Source: DATDIC01 sp963777625
GTDB taxonomy: Bacteria > Pseudomonadota > Alphaproteobacteria > Acetobacterales > Acetobacteraceae
Direction of reading: 5' to 3'
Assembly: GCA_963777625.1 (NCBI GenBank)
Contig: CAVZRO010000003.1
Location: 186,001-250,000, forward strand
Length of the DNA stretch: 64,000 nucleotides
In this document: piece by piece, positions 35,855 through 43,644 of the stretch
Layout of the letters: each line of letters starts with the position of its first letter
Position numbering within the stretch: the first letter of the stretch is position 1
The notes under the pieces: model-generated
The model's input: only the letters and a program-made list of their open reading frames with translations
The model's database searches: none
Told to the model about the DNA's origin: nothing
Translations under genes and position numbers: made by a program

Positions 35855-36756
35855 CAGCGCTGCTTCGGGTCCAGCACGTCGCGCATGCCGTCACCCAACA
35901 GGTTGAAGGCCAGCGACGCCACCAGGATGGCGATACCCGGCATGGTAGGCACCCACCATTGCTGCAAGATGTAACCACGGGTGGCGGCGATCATGGTGCC
36001 CCATTCCGGCACCGGTGGTTGTGCGCCCATGCCGAGGAAGCCCAGCCCCGCCGCGGTCAGGATAATGCCGCTCATGTCCAGCGTGACGCGCACGATCACC
36101 GAAGAGAGACAGAGCGGGATCACGTGGCGCAGGATGATCCGCCCGCGCCAGGCGCCGGTGAGCCGGATGGCGGCGATGAAATCGGTGTTGCGGATGGTCA
36201 TCGTGTCGGCGCGTGCCTGTCGCGCGTAGGCGGGCCAGGAGGTCAGCGCGATGGCGAACACGGCGGAGGTGATCCCCGGCCGCAGCGCCGCGACGAAGGC
36301 CAGCGCCAGGATCAGCCGTGGAAATGCCAGGAACACGTCGGTGACGCGCATCAGCGCGCGATCGACGAACCCGCCCAGGTAGCCGGCCATGCTGCCCACC
36401 AGCAGTCCGACCGGAGCCACGAGCACGACGACGGCGACGACCATTCCCAGCGTGATCCGTCCGCCGTAGACCACGCGTGTATAGAGATCGCGTCCGAGTT
36501 CATCGGTGCCGAACCAGTGGGCCCAGGAGGGTGCGGCCAGCCTGTTGCTCAGTTCCTGCGCCGTCGGGTCGTATCGGGTAATCAGTGGCGCCGCCAGAGA
36601 GCCGACCACCAGGACGATGACGGTGACCAGTCCGATCATCGCCAGATGGTTGCGCCGGAACAGCAGCCAGCCGCGATAGGTACGGCCCCATGCGGCCTGC
36701 CGCCGTGATTGCGGCGTTTCAGTCAGCAGCCACGCGCGCAGCGTGGTGTCGCTCAT
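35854..36756 (-). CDS. Peptide ABC transporter permease, DppC/OppC type
   Basis: Inner-membrane subunit, 300 residues. N-terminal cytoplasmic tail, then RNHLAMIGLVTVIVLVVGSLAAPLI. The OppC-type segment HWFGTDELGRDLYTRVVYGGRITL is present in full. The ATPase-contact loop lies in SWPAYARQARADTMTIRNTDFIAAIRLTGAWRGRIILRHV, and QPPVPEWGTMIAATRGYI is the conserved periplasmic region. It ends AFNLLGDGMRDVLDPKQR, the typical tail of this family. There are 22 bases between this start and the upstream permease stop. Confidence 0.95.
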   Translation of the reverse strand: MSDTTLRAWLLTETPQSRRQAAWGRTYRGWLLFRRNHLAMIGLVTVIVLVVGSLAAPLITRYDPTAQELSNRLAAPSWAHWFGTDELGRDLYTRVVYGGRITLGMVVAVVVLVAPVGLLVGSMAGYLGGFVDRALMRVTDVFLAFPRLILALAFVAALRPGITSAVFAIALTSWPAYARQARADTMTIRNTDFIAAIRLTGAWRGRIILRHVIPLCLSSVIVRVTLDMSGIILTAAGLGFLGMGAQPPVPEWGTMIAATRGYILQQWWVPTMPGIAILVASLAFNLLGDGMRDVLDPKQR

Positions 36757-36778
36757 TTCAAGGCGCCCATCTCGCTGC

Positions 36779-37798
36779 CTACCGTACCCTGGGGTCCAGC
36801 ACGCGGTACGCGATGTCGGCCAGAAGGTTCAGCGCGACGTACACGGCCCCAATCACCAGGGTAGCGCCCAGCACCGCGTTCATGTCGGCGTTGAGTAGCG
36901 AGACCGTCAGGTAAAGCCCCAGCCCCGGCCAGGAGAACACGGTTTCTGTGAGCACCGCGCCTTCCAGAAGCCCCGCATAGGCAAGTGCGATGACCGTCAC
37001 CAGCGGCACCGCGATGTTGCCGAACGCGTGCCGCCACAGGATGCGCGTGGGCGAGAGCCCCTTGGCCCGCGCGGTGACGATATATTCGCCGGCCAGCGCA
37101 TCCAGCATGAAGGCGCGCGTCATTCGCGTGATGTAGGCCAGGCTGAAATAGGCCAGGATGATTGCCGGCATGACCAGGTGGCCGAGCGCATCCCAGAACA
37201 CGTCCCACTGGCCCTCGATCGCCGAATTGACCACCAGCATGCCGGTGATGCGGTTTACCATCCCGTCGTAGACGACGTCGACCTGCCCGGTTCCGGGGGC
37301 GATCCCCAGCTTGACGTAGAACAACAGCAGGAACAGCAGCCCGAGCACGAAGACCGGGATGGATTGCCCGGCCAGGCTGACCACGCGCACCACGTGATCG
37401 AAGCGCGAGCCCTGCCGCGCAGCCGCGATCACCCCGAGTGGAATGCCGAGGACGATCGCCAGGGTGATCGCAGCGGTCGCCAGCTCGAACGTGGCGGGGA
37501 AATAGGTCGCGATATCCTGGGTGACTGGATGCGTCGTCATGACGCTGTTGCCCAGGTTGCCGTGCAGCAGCCGTTCAAGATAGATGCCGAACTGCACGAT
37601 CAGCGGACGATCGAGGCCTAGCTGGAGTTGCACGCGCGCGACCACGTCGGGTGGCGCGTGGTCGCCGACGATGGCGATTGTCGGATCGATCGGCATGACC
37701 CGGCCGATCAGGAAGGTGACCAGGATCAGTCCGAACAGCGTCACTGGTACGCTGGCGCTGGTGCCGGCAATGTCGCGCCAGCGAGAGCGGCTGGTCAT
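36779..37798 (-). CDS. Peptide ABC transporter permease, DppB/OppB type
   Basis: Inner-membrane subunit, 339 residues. The family opening is seen as VTLFGLILVTFLIGRVMPIDPTIAIVGDHAPPDVVARVQLQLGLDRP. IPLGVIAAARQGSRFDHVVRV and SIPVFVLGLLFLLLFYVKLGIAPGTG are conserved. MTRAFMLDALAGEYIVTARAKGLSPTRILWRHAFGNIAVPLVT contains the EAA-type loop. The tail ADIAYRVLDPRVR is standard. It follows the binding-protein gene after a 96-base gap that holds a REP-like hairpin element. Confidence 0.95.
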   Translation of the reverse strand: MTSRSRWRDIAGTSASVPVTLFGLILVTFLIGRVMPIDPTIAIVGDHAPPDVVARVQLQLGLDRPLIVQFGIYLERLLHGNLGNSVMTTHPVTQDIATYFPATFELATAAITLAIVLGIPLGVIAAARQGSRFDHVVRVVSLAGQSIPVFVLGLLFLLLFYVKLGIAPGTGQVDVVYDGMVNRITGMLVVNSAIEGQWDVFWDALGHLVMPAIILAYFSLAYITRMTRAFMLDALAGEYIVTARAKGLSPTRILWRHAFGNIAVPLVTVIALAYAGLLEGAVLTETVFSWPGLGLYLTVSLLNADMNAVLGATLVIGAVYVALNLLADIAYRVLDPRVR

Positions 37799-37810
37799 GA
37801 TCGGGCTGTG

Positions 37811-37861
37811 CCCTCACCCGGATCGCTGCGCGATCCGACCTCTCCCGCATAGCGGGAGAGG
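37811..37861. repeat. REP-like palindromic element, copy 2 (inverted)
   Basis: Inverted relative to the copy at 671-722, with 46 of 51 positions identical, including a compensatory base-pair change in one stem. It forms hairpins GGATCG-ctgcg-CGATCC and CTCTCCCGC-ata-GCGGGAGAG on the plus strand. A further half copy (CTGCGGGAGAGG) follows to 37873. It lies between the binding protein and the first permease of an operon, a place where such hairpins often protect the 5' mRNA and raise binding-protein levels. Confidence 0.75.
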
Positions 37862-37894
37862 CTGCGGGAGAGGCATGGGCGGCGAGGCGGCAAG

Positions 37895-39496
37895 CTACGC
37901 TTTCCGGATCGCCGAATAGCGGGTGTAGTCCGGCATCGGTCCAAGACGCAGGCCGGAGATCACCTTGCGCATGGCGGCGACCTCGTTCTTTTGCAGCAAC
38001 ATGGCGAAGGGAGCCACGTCCCAGAACTGTTCCTGCATGGTCTTGTAGAGGGCGATGCGCTTGGCGGCGTTCACTTCCTTGGCGGCGTCCTCGACTTCGC
38101 CGGTGAGCTGCTTGTTTTGGAAATGGCTGCGCCAGGCGAGGATCTTCAGCTTGCTGGTGTCGGAATCGTCCGGATCGGCGCAGAATGCCTGCGCATTGGA
38201 GTTCGGATCGAAATAGTCCGTACCCCATACGAGCATGGCGAGCTGATGGGTGCGCGCGCGGGTCTTGGTGATGACCTGCTTCATCTCGCCAGGAAGGAGC
38301 TGCACCTTGATCCCGATCTTGCCGAGATCGGCCTGCACCGCCTGGGCGATCTCGTCGTAGGGCGCGGCCGACTGGAAATCCATCGTCACGCTGAAGCCGT
38401 TCGGCAGCCCCGCCTGCGCCATCAGCGTGCGTGCCTTGCCGAGGTCCTGCGCGAAGGGTTGCTCGGCAAGCGCGCCGGGCAGCCCACGCGGCAGGAAGGA
38501 TTGCTGCACCGTCCAGGTCATCGGGGTGATGTTCTTGGCGATCGCTTCGTAGTCGATCGCCCATTTGATGGCCTGATGCACCTCCGGTTTGGCCAGCTCC
38601 GGCATCGATTGATTCATTGCAATGTAGAGCGAGGTGCCCTGGCCGGCTGATTCCGTGTGGATGTCGGCGTTATGCGCGATCACCTTGAGCTGGTCGGCCT
38701 GAAGGTCGCGAGCGATATCGATGCCGCCTTTCTGCAACAGCAGCAACTGCTCCGCCGGGTCCTTCACATGTTGCAGCACGATGCGCTTCACCCCGGGCTT
38801 CACCGTCGCGTGCGGGTTGGCATCGACGATGACATGGTCGGACGCCTGCCAGGAGGTCAGCTTGAAGCTGCCGGCGCCGGCGGTATGGGTCTTGAGGTAA
38901 CCGTTGCCCATGTCGTTGTTCTGGGCGTTGCTTTCTGCAACCGCCTTTTCCACCACGCAGCCTACGTTGGCCGATAGGCAGTACAGCACGAAGCTGGGCG
39001 CCTGCGGCGAGGGAAGCTGCATGACCAGCGTCTGCGGGTCGGTGGCCCGGATCAGCTTCTGCACGTTGTCCGGGGTGAAGCCGAACTGGGTGATGATGAA
39101 GCCGGGGGTCTTGTTCAGCATCACCACGCGGTGCAGCGAGTATTCCGCATCGGCGGCGGTGACCGGCTTGCCTGAATTGAAGCGGGCATCCTTGCGCAGA
39201 TGGAAGGTGAATAGGGTTCCATCTTCGCTGATTTCCCACTTCTCGGCGAGATCGCCGTCGATCTTGGTGCCCTGCTGGGCGTCGGGCACGATCAACTTGC
39301 GGTAGCAGTTGCCGTCCACCTCGTTGTCGGTGAATTCATATGACTCGGCCGGATCGAAGCTGATGATGTCGTCGATCTGCTTGGCCATCACCACCACGCC
39401 GGGTGGGGTGGCGGCATAAGCGCCGGGGGCGCGAAGGGCGGCGGAACCGGCTCCGATGGCGGCGCCGGAGGCGAGCAGCGATCGGCGGGTGAGCAT
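37895..39496 (-). CDS. Peptide ABC transporter substrate-binding protein (family 5)
   Basis: Periplasmic receptor of the importer, 533 residues from the ATG ending at 39496 (MLTRRSLLASGAAIGAGSAAL). The TRRSLL twin-Arg motif and Ala-rich stretch ending AYA indicate a Tat signal. Earlier in-frame starts add 33 residues that look non-coding. Family 5 marks: IISFDPAESYEFTDNEVDGNCYRKL, DLAEKWEISEDGTLFTFHLRKDARF, VKRIVLQHVKDPAEQLLLLQKGGIDIA, and VHQAIKWAIDYEAIAKNI. GGGAGA lies upstream. The ligand could be a peptide, nickel or another small solute. Confidence 0.95.
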   Translation of the reverse strand: MLTRRSLLASGAAIGAGSAALRAPGAYAATPPGVVVMAKQIDDIISFDPAESYEFTDNEVDGNCYRKLIVPDAQQGTKIDGDLAEKWEISEDGTLFTFHLRKDARFNSGKPVTAADAEYSLHRVVMLNKTPGFIITQFGFTPDNVQKLIRATDPQTLVMQLPSPQAPSFVLYCLSANVGCVVEKAVAESNAQNNDMGNGYLKTHTAGAGSFKLTSWQASDHVIVDANPHATVKPGVKRIVLQHVKDPAEQLLLLQKGGIDIARDLQADQLKVIAHNADIHTESAGQGTSLYIAMNQSMPELAKPEVHQAIKWAIDYEAIAKNITPMTWTVQQSFLPRGLPGALAEQPFAQDLGKARTLMAQAGLPNGFSVTMDFQSAAPYDEIAQAVQADLGKIGIKVQLLPGEMKQVITKTRARTHQLAMLVWGTDYFDPNSNAQAFCADPDDSDTSKLKILAWRSHFQNKQLTGEVEDAAKEVNAAKRIALYKTMQEQFWDVAPFAMLLQKNEVAAMRKVISGLRLGPMPDYTRYSAIRKA

Positions 39497-39702
39497 GTTT
39501 CTGGTCTCCCACGGCAGGTTTGATCCAATGCTATAGCGGTCGCTCGGCGTTACGGGAAGGCGGCGCCGGTGGCAGGCCCGTCGGCCTGCGCACAACCCCG
39601 CGATCCCGGCGAAAGCGGCTGGTCCCTGCGGCCCGGAGCGGGCAGGAAGCGCGTATGCACCAGGTTATACCAACCCGCGCGGACGAAGACTCCGGCTCCG
39701 GC

Positions 39703-39779
39703 ATGCCCGTGAAAGCGGGCATCGAGGCGAGAGCCCGCGAAATTCCGAGGGTTGGCCGGATTCCCGCTTTCGCGGGAAT
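39703..39779. repeat. Two intergenic hairpins in the gap before treZ
   Basis: The 321-base gap 39497-39817 lies between divergent transcription units. It contains ATGCCCG-tgaaag-CGGGCAT (39703-39722) and ATTCCCGC-tttc-GCGGGAAT (39760-39779). Both belong to the widespread CCCGC-TTTC-GCGGG type of proteobacterial intergenic palindromes. No gene, tRNA or riboswitch was recognised in the rest of the gap. Confidence 0.55.
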
Positions 39780-39817
39780 GACGAATGTGGGTCATCCCTA
39801 ATGCGGTCTGGTATTGC

Positions 39818-41572
39818 ATGCGGCGTGCTGTGACTGAGTTCGGACCTTTACTGACCGGTGACGGCAGGGCGCGCTTCCGGCTGTGGGCTCCGGCGCAACG
39901 AGAAGTGGCGCTGGCGATCGAGGGCGCCGCCCCGGCGCCGATGCAGCAGCGGGGCGAGTGGTTCGAGGCCACCGTGCCGGCCGGTGTGGGCACGCGGTAC
40001 CGGTTTCGTCTGGATGACGGCACGCTGGTGCCCGACCCGGCTTCGAGGTTCCAGCCCGAGGACGTGCATGGACCGAGCGAGCTGGTCGATCCGAGCGGGT
40101 ACAAATGGCAGCACCCCGATTGGCGCGGGCGCCCGTGGCGAGAGGCGGTGATCTATGAACTGCATGCCGGCTGCTGCGGCGGCTTTGCGGGGATCGCGCG
40201 GGAACTGCCGCGGCTCGCGCAACTGGGGGTTACCGCGGTCGAGCTGATGCCGATCGCCGATTTCCCCGGGCAGCACAACTGGGGCTATGACGGTGTGCTG
40301 CCGTTTGCCCCGGATTCGGCTTATGGCACGCCGACACAACTGATGTCGTTGATCGACACCGCGCACGGGCTGGGCCTGATGGTGCTGCTGGATGTCGTCT
40401 ATAACCATTTCGGTCCGGACGGAAACTACCTGAACCTATATGCGCCGCAGATGTTCCGCGCGGACATCCACACGCCGTGGGGCGGCGCCATCGATTTCCG
40501 CCGCCGAGAGGTACGGCGCTTCTTCATCGAGAACGCGTTGTATTGGCTGGTGGACTACCGGTTCGACGGGCTGCGCCTGGACGCGGTGCACGAGATCAAC
40601 GAGCCGGACTGGCTGGACGAGATGGCCGACGAGGTACGCCGTACCATCGGCCCCGACCGGGACGTGCACTTGGTGCTGGAGAACGAACGCAACGAAGCCA
40701 GCCACCTGAAGCGCGATATCGACGCGCAATGGAACGATGACGGGCATCACGCCTTCCACGTACTGCTGACCGGGGAACACCGTGGCTATTACCGGGACTA
40801 CGCACAGGCTGGTGCGGCCGGGCTGGCGCGGGTGATGGCTGAGGGATTCTTCTTCCAGGGGCAACATTCGTCGCATCGTGGGAGGCCGCGCGGCACGCCG
40901 AGCCGCGACCTGCCGATGACCGCCTTCGTGTTGTTCCTGCAAAACCACGACCAGATCGGCAACCGTGCGTTCGGCGAGCGCCTGACGCAGCTTGTGGATC
41001 CGGCCGCGCTGGAAGCCGCGATCGCCGCGCAGATGCTGTGCCCGCAGATTCCCATGCTGTTCATGGGCGAGGAAACCGCGTCGCGGACGCCGTTTCTGTT
41101 CTTTACCGACCATACGCCGGAGCTGGGTCGGACCGTGCGCGAGGGGCGCCGCAAGGAGTTTGCGCATTTCCCGGAATTCTCCGATCCGGCGAAACGCGAG
41201 CAGATTCCCGACCCAAACACGCCTGCCACGTTCAAGGCGTCCATTCCCCGCCCCGATCCGGCGCACGCCGAGGCGCGCCGCGCCCTGTATCACCGCTTGA
41301 TCGCCATCCGCATGGACGAGATCGTGCCGCACCTGGACCATACGCGCAGCCTGGACGCACAACCAATTGGCAGCGCCGCGGTGATTGCACGCTGGCGCCT
41401 TGGTGAACACGGAGTGCTGACACTGGCGGTCAATCTTGGCGCCGTGCCGGTGCCGATTGTGCCGCCCGCCGGGCTGCTGCTGTTCGGTTTGCCGGAGGCC
41501 GCCGGGGGGCGCGCCGAGGCTGGCGAACTGCCCGGGCACGCCACGGTAGCGTTCCTGGACAGAAGCCGATGA
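39818..41572 (+). CDS. treZ: Malto-oligosyltrehalose trehalohydrolase
   Basis: Releases trehalose from maltooligosyl-trehalose (GH13). 584 residues from the ATG at 39818 (MRRAVTEFGPLLTGDGRARF); a GTG four codons later is possible and neither has a clear ribosome-binding site. N-terminal carbohydrate-binding domain (RFRLWAPAQREVALAI), then the barrel: LPFAPDSAYGTP, LLDVVYNHFGPDGNYL, and nucleophile Asp in RFDGLRLDAVHEIN. The acid/base Glu is in VHLVLENERNE and the third acid in FLQNHDQIGNRAFGERL. It overlaps malQ by four bases. Confidence 0.95.
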   Translation: MRRAVTEFGPLLTGDGRARFRLWAPAQREVALAIEGAAPAPMQQRGEWFEATVPAGVGTRYRFRLDDGTLVPDPASRFQPEDVHGPSELVDPSGYKWQHPDWRGRPWREAVIYELHAGCCGGFAGIARELPRLAQLGVTAVELMPIADFPGQHNWGYDGVLPFAPDSAYGTPTQLMSLIDTAHGLGLMVLLDVVYNHFGPDGNYLNLYAPQMFRADIHTPWGGAIDFRRREVRRFFIENALYWLVDYRFDGLRLDAVHEINEPDWLDEMADEVRRTIGPDRDVHLVLENERNEASHLKRDIDAQWNDDGHHAFHVLLTGEHRGYYRDYAQAGAAGLARVMAEGFFFQGQHSSHRGRPRGTPSRDLPMTAFVLFLQNHDQIGNRAFGERLTQLVDPAALEAAIAAQMLCPQIPMLFMGEETASRTPFLFFTDHTPELGRTVREGRRKEFAHFPEFSDPAKREQIPDPNTPATFKASIPRPDPAHAEARRALYHRLIAIRMDEIVPHLDHTRSLDAQPIGSAAVIARWRLGEHGVLTLAVNLGAVPVPIVPPAGLLLFGLPEAAGGRAEAGELPGHATVAFLDRSR

Positions 41573-43644
41573 GTGACGACGGTGCGCTGCACACGCTCGC
41601 GCGGCGCGCGGGTATCGTCCTTGAATGGCAGAATTTCGCCGGGGATGCGCGATCGGTATCGGATGATACCCTATGTCTGTTGCTGGAGGCGCTCGGCTAT
41701 CCGTGCCGCAGCGGCGACGATATTCGCGCCGGCCTGGATCGGCTAGCGCCGCCTGAAACAATTGACGCTCTGCCGCCGTTGCTTACCGGGACCGTCGGCC
41801 GCCCGACGCGAGTGGCACTGGACGGTGACCCGCCGCGCCGTGCGCGCCTGCTGCTGGAATCCGGGGCCAGACGCGACCTGACGCCGCATGAGGCGCACAA
41901 CGGCATCGACCTGCCGGCGGTCGCCGAGCCGGGCTATCACCGGCTGCTGATCGGCGACCGGGAGATCGTGCTGGCCATTGCGCCTGAAGGCGGCGCGAGG
42001 ATCGCCGGCCGCGGGTGGGGGGTGGCGGCACAAGTTTATGGCCTGCGCCGGTCCGGCGACGGCGGCATCGGTGACACGGCTTGCGTGGCCGCCTTCGCCG
42101 AAGCCGCTGCCCGCCACGGCGCGGACGCCGTCGCGCTGAGCCCGATGCATGCCTTGTTCCTGTCGCAACCATCGCGGTACGGGCCGTATTCGCCGTCCAG
42201 CCGGCTGTTCCTGAACCCGCTGCACGCGGCGCCGGAGCTGGTGCTGGGGGTTCAGCCGGTGGCGCAGGCGATCGATCGCGCGAAGCTGACGATTGAGCTT
42301 GCCGCGCTGGAGTCGCTGGAGCTGATCGACTGGCCACGCGCCACCGCCGCCCGGGTACGAATGCTGCGGGAGCTGTTCGCTGCTTTCACGAGTGAAGGCG
42401 GGATCCCCGATGGGCTACGAGCCGATTTCGCGGAGTTTGCCGCCGATGGCGGGGCGCTGCTGACACAGCATGCCTGTTTCGAGGCATTGCAGCACGAGCA
42501 GATTGCCGTGGCAGCGGACTATACAGACTGGCGCCGCTGGCCGATCGACCTGCGCGATCCCGACAGCCCGGCGGTCGCGGCGTTTGCCGCCGCGCGCCGG
42601 CCGGAGATTCAGTTCCATTCGTTCCTGCAATGGCTGGCCGACCGGTCACTTGCCGCCGCTCAGCAGCGGGCCCGCGATGCCGGTATGCGCATCGGGCTGA
42701 TCGCGGATCTCGCGGTGGGCATGGACCCGGCCGGCAGCCATGCCTGGAGCCGGCAGCAGGAGATTCTCGGCGGCATGGCAATCGGCGCACCGCCCGACCT
42801 GCTCAATCCCAATGGCCAGCAATGGGGCATCACAACGTTTTCCCCGCACGCGCTGAAGCAGAGCGGTTTCGCGGCGTTTCTGGCGACCCTGCGCACGGCG
42901 ATGCGCAATTGTGGCGGCGCGCGGATCGACCACGCGATGGGGCTGCAACGGCTGTGGCTGGTTCCCGAGGGTGCTTCCGCCGCCGATGGCGCCTATCTGC
43001 GTTATCCGCTGACAGACATGCTGCGCCTGCTGGCGCTTGAATCGCACCGGCACCAGGCGGTTCTGGTGGGCGAGGATCTCGGCACCGTCCCGGAGGGCTT
43101 TCGCGAAAAGCTGGAGGTGCACGGGCTGTACGGCATGCGCGTGCTGTGGTTCGAGCGGGGTGAGGACGGGTTCACCGCCCCCGAGCAATGGGACCGCAGC
43201 GCGATCGCGATGACCTCTACGCACGATTTGCCGACGGCTGCATCCTGGTGGATGGGCGCTGATATCCGGCTGCGCGCGGAGCATGGGGTACTGGGACCGC
43301 AGCAGCGCCCCGAAGCCCTGGAAGCGGAGCGTGAGGAGGACCGGCAAGCGCTGTGGGCGGCGCTCCACGATGCCGGCGTTGCCGATGCAACGCCACCGCC
43401 TGTAGATGAGACGAGCCGGTTCGTGGACGCGGCGGTGCAGTTCGTTGGCCTTGCCGCGTGTCCGATGGCGCTGCTGCCGCTGGAGGATCTGATCGGGACG
43501 GCGGAGCAACCGAACCTGCCAGGCACGACGGATCAGCACCCGAACTGGCGCCGGCGCACCCCGCAGCCGGCCGCCGAACTGCTGAACGAGCCGGTCGTGG
43601 CGCGCCGTATCGCCGCCCTGAGCGTTGGAAGGCCGCGCCGATGA
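41569..43644 (+). CDS. malQ: 4-alpha-glucanotransferase
   Basis: Amylomaltase (GH77) that transfers glucan chains and lengthens or trims maltodextrins. 691 residues, including an N-terminal extension (residues 1-150) common in the longer MalQ type. GH77 marks: YSPSSRLFLNPLHAAPELVL, LIADLAVGMDPAGSHAW (nucleophile Asp region), GAPPDLLNPNGQQWGITTFSP, RIDHAMGLQRLWLVPEGA, VLVGEDLGTVPEGFREKL (acid/base Glu) and TSTHDLPTAASWW. It sits between treZ and treY with ATGA overlaps on both sides, which points to supplying chains of suitable length for trehalose release. Confidence 0.95.
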   Translation: MSDDGALHTLARRAGIVLEWQNFAGDARSVSDDTLCLLLEALGYPCRSGDDIRAGLDRLAPPETIDALPPLLTGTVGRPTRVALDGDPPRRARLLLESGARRDLTPHEAHNGIDLPAVAEPGYHRLLIGDREIVLAIAPEGGARIAGRGWGVAAQVYGLRRSGDGGIGDTACVAAFAEAAARHGADAVALSPMHALFLSQPSRYGPYSPSSRLFLNPLHAAPELVLGVQPVAQAIDRAKLTIELAALESLELIDWPRATAARVRMLRELFAAFTSEGGIPDGLRADFAEFAADGGALLTQHACFEALQHEQIAVAADYTDWRRWPIDLRDPDSPAVAAFAAARRPEIQFHSFLQWLADRSLAAAQQRARDAGMRIGLIADLAVGMDPAGSHAWSRQQEILGGMAIGAPPDLLNPNGQQWGITTFSPHALKQSGFAAFLATLRTAMRNCGGARIDHAMGLQRLWLVPEGASAADGAYLRYPLTDMLRLLALESHRHQAVLVGEDLGTVPEGFREKLEVHGLYGMRVLWFERGEDGFTAPEQWDRSAIAMTSTHDLPTAASWWMGADIRLRAEHGVLGPQQRPEALEAEREEDRQALWAALHDAGVADATPPPVDETSRFVDAAVQFVGLAACPMALLPLEDLIGTAEQPNLPGTTDQHPNWRRRTPQPAAELLNEPVVARRIAALSVGRPRR

